NCBI GenBank assembly: GCA_958009055.1 | Contig: OY253651.1 | Location: 186,001 to 250,000, forward strand | Length of the DNA: 64,000 nt | Direction: 5' to 3' | Source of the DNA: Choricystis sp. odSpoLacu1 | Taxonomy: Eukaryota; Chlorophyta; Trebouxiophyceae | Shown here: positions 31,707 to 43,733 of the stretch, in pieces | Layout: each line of letters opens with the position of its first letter | Position numbering within the stretch: the stretch's first letter is position 1 | The notes under the pieces: model-generated | What the model saw: only the letters and a program-made list of their open reading frames with translations | Told to the model about the DNA's origin: nothing | Database searches by the model: none | Made by a program: the position numbers and the translations under genes

Positions 31707-32123
31707 GTTGTGTGGTTTGGTTGTCGTGCAGAGGGGGAACTGGGGAGGAAGGTGGTGGGATTTGTTAGGCGGGTGGTCCAAGTCGCAACGCACCACCATC
31801 TGGCCGCCCCGCTGCACACACACAGCACACACGCACCTGGTGCTACGTGGGCGGCGTGAGCGCGCGCGAGGGAGGGGCTACAACACACGCACAGACGCCA
31901 GCAGTGCGTCGAATGCGGGCGACCGCGCGCGAGGAGGGACGACGGCTGCCGACCTGTGGCGGCCGCGTGTGTGCGAGGTCGAGGGTGCAGAGACGCTCGC
32001 TGCGCGCGCGGCGCGTGTGTGTGCGTGTGAGGCGCGCGTGAGGGAATGAGAAACAAAACGTGAAAAGTGAAACAACAACACTCGCGTCTCTCTGCCCAGC
32101 CTCTCTACACAACCCTCTTCTAC
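31707..32123. other. Intergenic region, 417 bases
   Basis: It lies between the stop of the peroxiredoxin-like gene and the start of CWC25, both on the minus strand, so it should hold the CWC25 promoter and leader. GT/GC-rich sequence at 32005-32040 and A-rich sequence at 32050-32076 are the only marks. No exon was seen. Confidence 0.35.
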
Positions 32124-33009
32124 TCACGCCACCAACGCGAACCCTCGCCCCAACAGCTCCCCAGGCTCCGCGTGATCCGCGGTCGCCCGGTCGCACTGCG
32201 CCCACACACACGCCCCCCCTCCCCGAAACGTAAACGCGCCGCCCTGGTGCAGCGCCTGTCCCGTCCCCCTGGGCGGTTGGTAGGGTTTCCACTTGGACAG
32301 CGCGGTCGCCAGGGAGGAGCCGCCCCCGGCCGCCACGCGGCGACCGATGGCGAGGGGAGTCGTGGGCGACAGGAACGCGGCGACCGGGCCGCGCTCGAGG
32401 CCGAGAGCTTCATAGACGAGGGCGTCCGGGTCGGCCAGCAGGTGGCGCGAAGGGAGTCCAGTCAACGCGCAGAAATCCAGGCCGCGCTCGGGGGTGCCGA
32501 TGGAGACTGTGTGTGTGTTCGGAGGGGGTCGGAAAAAAAAGGTGACGAAAAAAAAACGCTCTCTCTGCCCTCCATTCTCGGTCTCTCCTCAGTGTTGATC
32601 AACGCCCAACCCTCTCACCAAGTTTCAGGGTGACGCCAGCATCGGTCAGGGGGGCGACGACGTCGCGGGCGAGTGCAGACGCCAGTTCTTGGCAAAAGGG
32701 GCACCCCATGCTGCGAGTGACGACCAGCAGCGATGGCGCATCCCCCAGAGCTTGTGTGGCTGGCACGGGGACGCCTGCTGGCGCGTCGACTGGGTTGACG
32801 AGGGCGGTGGCCAACGCATCCCACTGCACGCGCGAGGGTGTCGCCTCTGCCCAGTGGGTGCCGGGGGCCGTGGCGGCAGGGGAGGGCAGAGCTTGAGGCG
32901 GGGCAGGTCCACGCTGCGAGCGCGGCCCCTGGGGCCGGGCGAGGGCGCGGGGCAGGGGAGCACGCGTCAAAAACATCGGCAGGTTGTGGCACACTGCCGG
33001 GCTTGACAT
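32124..33009 (-). CDS. Peroxiredoxin-like 2 (AhpC/TSA-type) protein, probably organellar
   Basis: Exons 33009-32619 and 32506-32124 join in phase 1 (GVTLKL then VSIGTPERGLDFCALTGLPS) and encode 257 residues; a second in-frame ATG at 32976 (MFLTRAPLPRALARPQ) is an alternative start. The leader is basic and looks like a transit peptide. The thioredoxin-fold active-site region reads SLLVVTRSMGCPFCQELASA, with a C-x-x-C of the PRXL2 group, followed by ALTGLPSRHLLADPDALVYE and SPTTPLAIGRRVAAGG. PRXL2/FAM213 proteins and the AhpC/TSA antioxidant family reduce peroxides or prostaglandin endoperoxides in animals. The substrate here is unknown. It is divergent from TPP2, with 67 bases between the starts. 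Confidence 0.8.
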
Positions 33010-33076
33010 GCGTCGCACGCCGGCCCGCCTCTCCCCCCCCGCCGCGCCGCGCTCGCTCCGGTCTGGCCGCATCACT

Positions 33077-36000
33077 ATGGCGTCTGCAACCCCCCCCACC
33101 ATCCCCGCCTCCGAGCCCGCCGCCGACGCGGCCACGGCAGCGCGCGCGTGCGCGGGCGCGATGCCCAAAACCGACGTGCGCGCGCTCGACTGCTTGGCCA
33201 AGTGGCCGGAAGCTGATGGTTGCGGTGTCGTCATCTTTATTTTGGACACCGGTGTGGTGAGTGTGAGAGGGAAATGGGGTCAGGTTGGGGGCGCGGATCG
33301 CGACGAAAAGGAAACACTCACCCCCCTCTCCCCAACTCCAGGACCCCGGCGCCGCCGGCCTGGCCACCACGCCGTCTGGCGCCCCCAAGATCCTGGACAT
33401 TCGAGACTGCACGGGTGCAGGCGACTTCGTGCTGGGGGGGGCTCTGTCGTTAGATGAAGATGGCACGTTGCCGTCGTCTGCCTCCCCTACCAAACGCCTC
33501 GCCATCAACCCGGCCTGGCCCAACCCGACCGGCGTCTGGCGCGTCGGCCACAAGCGTTCGTACGACCTGTTTGCTGCTCCTTTGGCTCGCCGCTTTAAAG
33601 CCGACCGGGCGGCCGCGTTTGACGACGCGCACGCGGTCGCGCTGTCCGCTGCGGCCGCGACGCTCGCCACTGTTCGCGCCGCCCCGTCCTCCTCCAAAAA
33701 AGATGTCGCTGAAGCTGAAGCCGCAGTCGCCGCCCTGGAAGCCGAGCGCGCAGCGTTTCGCGCTGACGGCGGAGATCCAGGCCCCGCGGTTGATGTCGTT
33801 GTGTGGCACGACGGCGCCACCTGGCGCGCCGCGCTCGACACGACCGCGCTCGCGATTCCCCGGCGCGACCCGCGCACCGGCGCCAAAACCATCACCCTGG
33901 CCAACTGCCCCCCCCTGACCAACTATGCGGCGGAGAGGGTGCATGTGACGCTGGACGCGCGGTCGGCGCTCAACGTGGCTGTCAACTTTTGGGATGGTGG
34001 CGACGGCGGTGATGGCTGCGATCCGCCCGCCTGCGAGCTGGTGGCGGACGCGGGCGCGCACGGCACCCACGTGGCGGGCATCGCGGCCGCGTTCCACCCC
34101 GAGGCACCCGACCTGAACGGCGTCGCGCCGGGCGCGCACATAATTTCGTTAAAGGTGAGGCGGTGGGCAGGGTTGGGGGGGGGGGGGGGGGGCGGGAGGG
34201 AGAGCACACGCGACCACAACAAAAGGTTTTCGACGTCGTGTTTTTTGGCCAACGATGAAACCCTCTTCCTCCACCACCCTTCATCAGATCGGTGACACGA
34301 GGCTCGGCTCTATGGAGACAGGCGCCGGCCTGGCTCGCGCCGCTGCCGCCATGGCCTCCATCGTGCGCGCGCACCCGCACTACTCCTACGTCGCCAACAT
34401 GTCGTACGGCGAGCCCGCACTGCAGGCCCTGGAATCGCGGTTTGCTGATCTTTTAGCCTCCTCCGTCCACGACGACGGCGTCGTCTTCGTCACTTCCGCC
34501 GGCAACGCGGGCCCCGCCCTGGGCACCGTGGGCGCGCCCGGCCTGTTTGGGGACGTCGTGCTGTCGGTGGGGGCGTACGTGTCGCCGTCACTGGCGGCCG
34601 ACGCTCACTCTGTGCGCCACGCGGCATCAGTGGGTGGCCAGTACACCTGGTCCTCACGCGGCCCCGTGGCGGATGGCGGCGTCGGCGTCGCGGTGTCGGC
34701 GCCCGGGGGGGCGGTGTCGTGCGTTCCGACGTGGAGTGAACAAGGTGAGTTTGTTTGTGGGTGGTTATCGCAGCCAGCATCTTCCACCCACACCGACAGC
34801 TGCGCACGGCTGCGCAGCCGGCTGCGCGTTGTCAAAATGTGAGTGGTTGTGGATGCTCCTTTTTTGAAAACTGTTCTTTTAACCCACCCCCACCCCACAC
34901 ACACCCAGCCCGCCAACTCATGAACGGTACATCCATGGCGTCCCCCTGCGCCGCCGGCGTGGCCGCCCTCGTCCTGTCGGTCGCGCGCGTCGCGGGCGAC
35001 CCGGCCCACCCCCCGACGCCCGCCCGCGTGCGCCGTGCGCTGGAGAATACGGCCAGCCCTGTCGGCGGCCTGGCGACTGGGGCGCCGGACGGGCGGTTGA
35101 CGTACGGCGCGGGCCTCGTGCAGGCGGACGCGGCGGCGGCGTACCTGTTGGCTGACCTGGCAGCCAAGGACCCGGTGCGCGACGCGCGCTATTCAGTCTC
35201 CGTGCGCCGCGCCGACGGCGGCCCCACCGGGCGCGGCCTCCTCCTGCGCGAGCCAGACGACACGGTGGGACACGCCGCGGTGGCGGCCACGGTGACGCTG
35301 ACGCCCAAGTTTCATCCGCGGGCTGCTCCCGCCGACGCGTCGCTCTCAGTCGAGCAGCGCCTCGCGCTCACCACCACCGCCCCCTGGCTCGACGCCCCTC
35401 CCTCCCTCCTTCTGCCGGGGGGAGGCCGCTCCTTTGAGATCTCGGTGGATGTCGCGTCCCTGGCGCCAGGGTCGGGGCTGCACTTCGCCGAGGTGGTGGC
35501 GGTCGACACGGCCGCCCCGGAGAGGGGCCCCCTCGTCCGCGTCCCTGTGACCGTCGTCCGCCCCCTCCCCGTCCCTCCCGGTGGCGACCTGGCCCTGGGT
35601 GACGTGGCCATGTCCCCCGGCGCCGAGGCACGGGCGTTCGTCGCGGTACCGGCGGGGGCGAGTTGGGCGATTTTGCGAGCGAAGCCTGCCCCTTTCGCCA
35701 GCGACGCCGATGGCCGGTCCCCACCTCGCGGCTTCATGCTGCGCCTGACCGCGCACGCGCCCCACGAACGCTACACCGACACCGAGGCACGCACGTATGC
35801 TACGCTGGCGGGTGGGGAGGAGGGGCACCTGGTTGCCCGCGTGGATGGAGGGTCAACCCTTGAAGTCACAGTCGCCCAGTTTTGGTCGTCCGGCGGCGAC
35901 GGCCCCGTCGCCCTCGACCTCTCCTTCCACGGCCTGGCGGCGACGCCGTCTGTTGTGGCACTGGGACCGTCGAGCGACGCGTGCCGCGTGTCCGTGCGGG

Positions 36001-37602
36001 CGGGAGTGCGGCCGGAACGGTTTGCGCCGCGCGCCAAGATTTCGCGCTTGCGCCGTGCCCTGCGCCCCCACGCCCCGGGCGTCGTGTCCCCCCTGTCCGT
36101 CGACCGGGACACCCTGCCCCGCGGCCGCCTGGGGCACGGCCTGCTGCTGACCCACACGCTGGACGTGGTGGAGGGAGGGGGCACGTACGAGGTGAGCATG
36201 CCGCTTCTGTCGTCCCTCGTGTACGACTCCCCTCTCGACGGCGTCACCACCATCGCGTATGACGCCCACAAACAGAGGCTGGGTGTGTCGGACGCGTACC
36301 CCGCCAAAATCAGGATCCCAGGGTCTGTCAAGAAAGCGACGCTGCGCACTCTCGTGCGGAGCGACGACCCGTCTCTGCTGGCGGGCCTCGCCTCCGCCTC
36401 TCTCCAAGTCGACCGCCTGCTGGACGCCAAGCTGGATGTCCCGCTGTACGCGTCCCACGCGGACGCGGTGCGCGAAACCGCGGCCGCGGGCGGCCGCGGC
36501 GACGACAAGAAGAAGAGCGGCGGCGACGCGGTGGGGGAGGGTGGCGGTGGCGACGCGGTGGCGGGCGGTGGCGGCGACGACGTTGACGCTGCCGCCGCCG
36601 CCGCCGCCTCCACCGCCCCCAAAGACCGCACCCTGCACACGGGCGAACGCGTCGCCTTCTTTGTGGGCCCCCTGCCCGACGCCAAGCTGCCCAAGGACGC
36701 GGCCCTGGGGAGCGTCATGGTGGGGAGTGTGACGCTTGGGAAGGTCGCGCGCCGCGACGGGGGGGGCGACGCCCCCGGCGCCCTGCCGCTGACCGTGACT
36801 GTGGGGCCGCCCAAGCCGGCCAAGCCGGATGCAGGCAAGGAGGAGGAGGAGGAGGACAAGGAGGGTGGCAAAGAAGCCACCGACGCGGGCGCCAAGGCGG
36901 AAGAGGCGCGCGACGCGGCGCTGCGCGACGCCCTGGTCTCTCACCTGCGCTCCCTGGCCCCCAAGGATGAGGCGGAAGCCGTGGCCGCGGACTCCCTTTT
37001 TGCCGACGCGCTGGCGGGGCCGCACGGGAAGCATTTGGCGTTGCTGGCCGCGCACGTGTCCGTGCTTGCCTCGCTCGAAGGCGAGCCGCGGACCGCGCGC
37101 GCGGCCGCCACCGTCGCCGCCGCCGACGCCGTCGCCGCCGCGGTGGACATTCCCGCCCTGCACGCGGCCGCCGCGCGTGTCTCCCCGGACGACGCGCCCG
37201 GGGCGGCCGCGCGCAAAAAAGAGACAGACCTCCAACGCAAGGCCCTTGTCGACGCGCTGGTCGCCAAAGCTGAAGCTCTGCGCCCGTCGACCGACGCTGC
37301 CGCTGCCCCCTCCCCCGCCTTCACCGCCGCCGTCGCCGAGCTGCGCGCGTGGCTGGGTGACGACGACCCGCGCGCCGCGCGGCTGGCCGCGTCGCTGGAG
37401 CAGTCGGCGGCGCGCCCCGCGCGCGCGCTCGCCCTCCTCGACAAGGCCGTCGCCAAAGCCACCACCGTGGACAGAGCGGCCGCGGTGGCGGACGCGGGCG
37501 CGAGGGTGGACCTGCTGGAGGCGCTGGGCGCGCCGCACGCGGCGGCCGCGGCGCGCGAGCGCTGCGCGCGACGCGTTCCCGGCCGAATGGGAGATTTTTT
37601 GA
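33077..37602 (+). CDS. TPP2: Tripeptidyl peptidase II (giant subtilisin-like serine protease)
   Basis: Exons 33077-33256, 33342-34154, 34288-34744 and 34909 to about 37602 join in phase. The catalytic triad is clear: Asp in VVIFILDTGV, His in GAHGTHVAGIAA, Ser in LMNGTSMASPCAAG, with the oxyanion Asn in FVTSAGNAGPALG. The long insert between Asp and His typical of TPP2 is present (CTGAGDFVLGG, VVVWHDGATWRAALDT), as are LNGVAPGAHIISLKIGDTRL and QYTWSSRGPVADG. TPP2 forms large cytosolic complexes that trim tripeptides from proteasome products. Lys/Glu/Ala-rich inserts occur near the end. The frame shifts near 37540-37580: one frame ends RDAFPAEWEIF at 37602, the other runs on to 37673 through a GT/G run. 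I prefer 37602, giving about 1380 residues. Confidence 0.9.
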
Positions 37603-37800
37603 TGAGAGAGTGTGTGTGTGGGGGGGGGGGGGGGGGGAGAGAGTGTGTGTGCAACCAAGCTCTGTGTGTGTGAGCTTTTCCTTTCTTTCACGATATGACA
37701 CCGCACAACGCCCGTGGATCTCTCTCTGCGACGCCAAAAACCCCTCTTGTGTTTCTTTCTTCTCTGCTCGGTTGAGGAGAGAGAGCCCTCTCCCCAACTC

Positions 37801-38558
37801 TCACCACTCGGGCGCGTCGCACCCTTCATCCTCCCCCTTGTCGCACTGGTCGTCGCCCGCATCCACCTGGGAGACGCGCTTGAGGGCGATGATGGCGTCG
37901 ACGCCTCCGACGCCCAGGCGATATTTCGAAATCAGTTCGTACAGCCAGTCCACGATCGCTGACACGACGGGCAGCTTTGCCACGGTGGCGGCCCAGCCGA
38001 GGCCCACGGTGGAGTAGAGCAGGCGCAGGGCTTCGGGGCCTGGGAGAGGGGGGAGGGGGAGGAACGGCGTTTGTTTTTGGTGTGATCACCTTTGAGTTGC
38101 CGCCCCCCAAAAAATGCGTCCCCACTCTCCCCACACACAACAGCCTCACCTGTCGTGATGTCTCCACTCGGCGTGTACACATGAATCGTGTCCATGGCGT
38201 CCTCATACAGGACACCAAAGTTGTCGTCTTCATTGTAGCTTGGGTCCGCGATGTTGACGAAGCGGACGCGGCCCGCGTCTCCGTCCTGGCGGGACAGCAC
38301 GTTTTTGAGGGTGCGGCACGCGGGGCAGTCGCCGTCGTAGAGGTAGGTGACGGCCCACGCGGCGGAGGAGGATGATGCGGGGGACGACGCGTCGGCAGCG
38401 CTGCCGCCCGCGCCCGCGCCCGCCGCCGGGGGGGCGGGACACCGAGGGCGGGAGGCGAGGGCAGGCCGTGGCACCGGCGGGCGGGCCGAGGAGGGAGCAA
38501 CGCGCGGCGCGGCGGCACGCAGCGATGCGCGCTGCGTTAGTGCGAAAGCGCGCAGCAT
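37801..38558 (-). CDS. DCC-family (DUF393) thiol-disulfide oxidoreductase-like protein, organelle-targeted
   Basis: Exons 38558-38150 and 38039-37801 join in phase 1 and encode 215 residues. The leader MLRAFALTQRASLRAAAPRV is a clear transit peptide. The domain starts VTYLYDGDCPACRTLKNVLS, the D-x-x-C-x-x-C signature of the family, followed by RVRFVNIADPSYNEDDNFGV and YEDAMDTIHVYTPSGDITTG. Exon 2 carries GPEALRLLYSTVGLGWAATV and VSAIVDWLYELISKYRLGVG, the usual C-terminal helices. Plant relatives are plastid proteins of unknown redox partner. Downstream on the + strand lies the TPP2 end; the two are convergent about 200 bases apart. Confidence 0.85.
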
Positions 38559-38853
38559 GGTGTGTCGAGGAAAGGAGGCACGCTCGCTCAGAGAGCAGAG
38601 AAGTGGATGCGTCGGGTGATGGAGAGACGGGCTGGAGACGAGCGCAGGCGGCGCGGCGCCCGGAGGCTGAACAATCGAACAGATGTGTGCCGACGTAAAG
38701 TGCGCTCGCACTTGGCTGCCGTTCTTTCCACACACACACGCCAACCTGCTGATCAACCACCGCCACTGCCACACACAATCAAAGAAATCAAGGGAAAGCG
38801 CATTGCATTGTCATCAAAACACAGACACACATCAAAAATCATTTTCTCACTCC

Positions 38854-39499
38854 TCACCTTCCCCGACTCGGCCGCCCCGACCGCCCCCGCCCTGTGCGCT
38901 TCCTCGCCTGCGCGTTGCGCGCCGCCAACGGCAGCGCCTTGGCGCGCGCCTTCTCCGCGTTGGACCGCCCCCCCGTCTTCTTCTTGCGGCGGGCGGCGGC
39001 GGCGCCAAAGAGGCGCCCCTCGCGCCCGGCCAGCACCGTCGCCATCCGCGCCTCCTTGTCCTGGCGCCCGCGCGCGCGCGCAGCCAGGGAGTCTGGGTCG
39101 ACCGCGGTTTCGGGCGCCACCGCGCGCGCGGCGGCGGCCGCGATGGCTTCGTCGGCGGCGTCCTCGGCGGCGGCCTCTGCGCGAGCGCGCTTGGACGCAG
39201 ATTTCAGGCCGTGCTTGGCCATGGCTGCCGTCACGCGGGCGGCGCGCTGCAGCTCCCGGATGCGGGCAAAGTCAGCGTCGTCCAGGATGCGGTCGGCTTC
39301 GATAGGGAGGGACGGTGGCGAAGGCTCGCGCGGCGGCGCGGTCGCGGCCGCCACTTTTTTGCGCAGCGTGGCCAGCGACTCGGGGTCGGCCTCGGCACGG
39401 GGCCGCTTTTTGCGAGGTGAAGAGGGAGTGGAGGGCGCGTCCGGAGCGTCGGACGCGTCGGAGGGCGTGCCGTCATCGTCAGAGGCGTCAGAGGCAGAG

Positions 39500-39560
<61 letters not shown>

Positions 39561-41681
39561 TCCACTCTTCACTGCCCTCCTCCTCCGCCGCCGCCGCCTC
39601 CCTCCTTTCCTCCGCCTCCAGCAGGTCTGCGCCCGCCACCCGGGTCGCCACCGACCCCGCGCCAAAGGCGGCGGGCGTGGCGTCCATGTCAGCGCCGCGC
39701 CCGCGCTCCCGCTTGGCTAACATCCCGGGCGCCACCTCGCGGTACAGCCCCACCAACGCCCGCGCGGCGGACGCGACCTCCTTGTTGCGGTCTTTGCGGT
39801 AGGCGACCAAATCCGACAACAGGTCTTGGTCGATGGCCAGCGGCGCGCGGCCACACAGCGCGGTCACCGCTTTCAGACCCGCCACCGCCACCTCTGGCAG
39901 CGCCCGGTCGTGCACAAACGAGTCGGCCAGCTGGCGCAGCACGGGGGCCAGGGCGTCGGGGGGGACGCCCTCGTGGGTGGCCTGGGCGAGGGAGGCCAAC
40001 AGAATGTGGACGTCGGGAGACGCGGGAGTCAACGACTTTTGCAGCCAGGGGTAGATGTTGAGCAGGAGCAGGCGGTGGGTACCCACGACGCGGGACAGGA
40101 CGCGCACGCCAGCGATGCGGGCGTCGTGGCGGGCAAAGGGGCGGGGCGGGGCGGTGGATGAGGCAGGGGTGCCGGCCGCGGCGGCGCGCGCGGCGGCGGC
40201 GCCACTGCCGCCGCGCAGGCGGGAGAAGAGGCGCTCAGCGAAGGTCTGGTTGTTGGGATTGATGGGGGGGGGGGGGGGGGGGGGGGGGGGTGAAGTGGGG
40301 TGGGTGTGGGGGGTGGGGAAGGGAAAAGGGGGCACAGCCAAAACGCACGCGTCCCCCCTCCCCAACCCTCTGCGGTCGGAAATCTCGTGTAGAAATAATA
40401 AGTTACGTTCTAGCTCATGACCAGGTGAGTGGCAGTCGTCAGGAAGGCAACAGTAATAACGTGATGTTTCGTCACGCCGCAGAGAGGTGGAGGGAGGTGG
40501 CCGGCGCGTGGCGTGTGTGTTCAACCTCTCTCTCAACTGTCTCTCATACCTGTGGATCGTGCAGCAGCTGGATGGCAGCAAATCCCTCGGAAGCTCCACC
40601 TCTTTCCCTCCGCGCCGTGCGCTTCATTGATGCGACGACCCGCTTCAGCTTGGCCTGCTTCTTCTTCTTGGACGACGTCGTCCCCAGATTGTTGGCGCGG
40701 TGCAGGGCCGTCTTGTCGGGGCCCGCGATCGAGGCGACCGCGGCGGCAGCGCCGTCGCCGTCGTCGTCCGAGTCGGCAGCCGCACCAGCGTCGTCCTCGC
40801 CCAAAAAAAACTTCAGCGCCGCCACCGCCACCCCTTCATCCGGGTGGGCCACCGCCCCCGCGATGGCGTTGGCGGTGCGCGCGTCCCGCCACACGGAGCG
40901 GCGCCACAGGCCAGCCAACAAGCCCAGCGAAGCGCGCGCGGCGCCACGCTCGCCGCGCGCCGCGGCGCCTCCGAGCGCGGCTTGGGCCACACGATTAAAC
41001 TTGTCAGCCCTCGCCTTGGCGTTGGCGCGCTTGACGTCGGCCACGATGTGGGCGGCGACCGCGTTGCGCAGAGGTTTGTCAGCTAAAGCAAGCAGGGACA
41101 ACCACACCGGCAGCAGCGCCTCCCCAGGCACCGCCCCCCGGTTGCGCAGCAGCATGAGGGCCCGCGCAAACGTGAGGCGGAGGTCCGGGTGCATGGCGGG
41201 GGCGTGGGCGGCGAGGGCGGCCGTGAGGTCGGGGGCAAGGCGCGCGGTGCGTGACGGGTAGGCACCAGCACAGGCCGCCGTGAATAACACCAACTCGCCC
41301 AGCTCGCGGTGGGGGCGGCCGGGTTGCAGGGCAAAGATGTCCAGGCAGGCGGCGTAGTGGCGGAGCTATGGGGGGGGGAGGAGGTGAGTGTTGGTTCATA
41401 GGCGCGGTCGAAAAAAACAAACGACGTTCTCTCTCTCTCTTCCTCTCACCTGCGTCTCAAACTCGTCGACATAGCCTTCCGGGTCGCGCTTGCAGTTTGA
41501 CTGGGGGGGAGGTAGGGGAAGAGGAAAGGGGAGAGTGAGGCGTGGCGGCCGGTCAGCCCCCGCATTGTCGACGGCGGCCAGCACGTTGGCTAGGTGGGAA
41601 TTGGCACCGTCTGCGTCCCCCCTCACGCCTTCACACCCCACGCACCTGCAGCGCCGCGAGGTCGGCGTTGGGGCGCTCCAT
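38854..41681 (-). CDS. SDA1: SDA1, 60S ribosome biogenesis and export factor
   Basis: Exons 41681-41646, 41500-41450, 41365-40550 and 40245-38854 join in phase and encode 764 residues. The chain follows human SDAD1 closely: SNCKRDPEGYVDEFETQLRH (LIKRDPxxYxEEF), DLRLTFARALMLLRNRG, ALADKPLRNAVAAHIVADVK, AIQLLHDPQ/TFAERLFSRL, LLLLNIYPWLQKSLTP, LASLAQATHEGVPPDALAPV and DQDLLSDLVAYRKDRNKEVA. An acidic region with about 19 consecutive Asp (39501-39559) precedes a basic nuclear tail (GRLFGAAAARRKKKTGGRSN). SDA1 is a nucleolar protein needed for pre-60S maturation and export. Intron 3 (304 bases) holds C27 in transcript sense, upstream of the acceptor, and an AT-richer segment. Confidence 0.92.
39501..39559. 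repeat. (TCG)n trinucleotide repeat inside SDA1
   Basis: Nineteen or so perfect TCG units on the + strand encode a poly-Asp run in the acidic region of SDA1. The unit length of three keeps the frame whatever the copy number. Such runs vary readily between strains. Confidence 0.95.
40264..40290. repeat. G27 homopolymer in SDA1 intron 3
   Basis: Twenty-seven G on the + strand. In the transcript it is C27, about 20 bases before the CCAG acceptor, so it doubles as the polypyrimidine tract of the intron. Length is likely unreliable in any read set. Confidence 0.95.
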
Positions 41682-41802
41682 GGTGACGGTGTGGAGCGCG
41701 CGTGGGGGGGGGAAAGTCCCCTGCTTAAAAAGGAAACGTCGTTTTTTAGTGTTTCATTTTTTTGGTCGGCCATTCTGTTCTCTCCGCTCAAAAAAAAACA
41801 TC

Positions 41803-43600
41803 ATGGGCGCCCTCCTCACCTGCTGCCGCGCGCCAGCAGCGGCGGACACATACGGCCACCCCCCTGACGACGCGTCCCCGTTGCAAGGGTTGCAGCAGGA
41901 CCAGTACCGAGCGATTCGGCTGCTCGGGCGCGGCGCGTTTGCCGACACCTGGCTCTGCTACGACGCGTCCAAACAGAAAAACGTGGCCCTCAAGCTGTTC
42001 AAGCGGCCCCTGTCCAAAGCCAGTGTGCCGTCCTTGCTGCGTGAGATTGGGGTACAGGCGGAAATTGGGCCCAGCTCTATTCACCTCGTGGAGATTTACG
42101 AGACTTTGCTGCTGCCCGCGCAGGTGGCGTTGGTCATGGAGGTGAGTGGGAGAAGTGTGCGTGAGTTTTGGGAGGAACAGGGGACAGTTCGCCGTCATTT
42201 TTGCACGTCTTTGTTTTTTCCTCCCCACCACCACCACCACCACCACCACACCACCACCACCCACATAGGTCGGCCTCGGCGGCTCCCTCACGTCCTACTT
42301 GGGCGAAGCCTGGGCCTCCGCCCCCCCGGGCGGCCTCGTGTTCCCCGTCGACATGGCGCGGTACCTCTTCCGCCAGTTTGTGGACGCTGTCGCCTTTTGC
42401 CACGGCCGCAGAATCACGCACAGGGATTTAAAGCTCGACAACGCTTTACTCGATGGCTCTGATCCCCCAATTTTAAAGCTGTGCGACTTTGGGTTTGCGG
42501 CGAGGCTGGAGCCCCAACTGGACCTCGCGTTCTCGCACCTAGGCACGCCCGAATACATGTCCCCCGAGCTTCTGCGTCCCGACGGCGCCGTGGAGCGCGG
42601 CACCAAGGCGGAAGCGTACGACCCGCGCGCGTCCGACGTGTGGGCGGCGGGCGTGTTTCTGTGTGTCGCGTTGTTGGGCGCGTTCCCCTTTGACCACACA
42701 AAGGAGGCCCACGTGCGCGGCCTGGCCGCCGAGGAACTCGACCTGTGGCTGCAGGAGGTGGCCGGCACGTGGAGCGAGTCCCCCTTTCTCAAGTCCAACA
42801 TCCACGCGCTGCCGACCGATGCTCGGGACCTGTTGGACAAGATTTTCGTGCTGGACGCATCCAAGCGCGCCACCATTGACACTATCAAAGCCCACCCCTG
42901 GTATGCGACGCCCTTGACCGATGCCAGGCTGGCGGCCGCGTTGGCGGCGATGGATGCGGACCAAGCGGCACTGGACGCACATGTCGCCCACCGCCGCGTC
43001 GACGTCGCCAAAGTGGCCGCCCGCATGGAAGCCTTGAAGAGCCTGCTGGAGGCCGCCACTCTCCCCCTGGAGGCGCCCCCCCACCTGCGCCCCCTGCACA
43101 CGTACGGCGGTGGCGGTGGCGCCGGCGGCACCGCGCGCCGCGGCGTGCTGGCGAGGGTTGATTTGACGGAAGCCTCCGTCCTGGTCGATGGGTGGTCGTG
43201 CACGTGCGTATCTCCGCTCATCGTGGAGCGCGGCCTGTCGCGTGGCGGGGAGGCGGGAGGCGGGGGCGCGAGCGAGGGCGGCGGCAGCGATGCGCCGAGG
43301 CCGGCGCCGCTGGCGACCCCGTTTGCGGCGGCCACCGCCCGCGTGCCGGCGCCGTCTGATTCACAGGAAGACGGCACCAGCGTGACCAGCACATCCAGGG
43401 CGGGCAGGGGGGGCACCAACCCTGCGACAGGGGGCGGTGGGACGTCGTTGATGGGAGACGGCACGTTAACCTCCGCTGTCGGCACCTCACTGGCCGCCAC
43501 CGCGGGCGAGTCGACGCCCGCGGCTGCGTCGGTGGATGGTGGTATCAGCGAGGGTGGCGTCAGCGCGCCGCCGAGCGTGGCGGGGACGGGGGCCGGGTGA
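41803..43600 (+). CDS. SnRK2/CAMK-like Ser/Thr kinase with predicted N-myristoylation
   Basis: Exons 41803-42141 and 42269-43600 join in phase 0 and encode 556 residues. The start MGALLTCCRAP has Gly2 with nearby cysteines, a myristoyl-palmitoyl signal, so plasma-membrane attachment is likely. The kinase is complete: LLGRGAFADTWLCYD, NVALKLFKRP, HRDLKLDNALL, LKLCDFGFAARL, GTPEYMSPELL (Ser for Ala of APE), DVWAAGVFLCVALLGAFPF and DKIFVLDASKRATIDTIKAH. The style HRDLKLDNxLLD..P.LKLCDFG is that of plant SnRK2 kinases, though the N-terminal lipid signal is not typical for them. After residue 330 come a helical segment and a Gly/Ala/Ser-rich tail without a recognised domain. Confidence 0.85.
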
Positions 43601-43733
43601 AGGAGAGAAGGAGGTGTGTGTGTGCGTTTTTGATGTGTCGTTATAGACAAGACAAGGAAAGCTTAACCCCCCCCCCCGTGTCATCTAAATGTGCGGCTGT
43701 CCTGCTTGTGTGTGTGCGTTCCTCTCCCTCTCA

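Noticed and set aside
34807..34820. Perfect palindrome CGGCTGCGCAGCCG in TPP2 intron 3 as a regulatory site
   Set aside because: It belongs to a short run of GCTGCGC repeats inside an intron; one copy in G+C-rich DNA is weak evidence.
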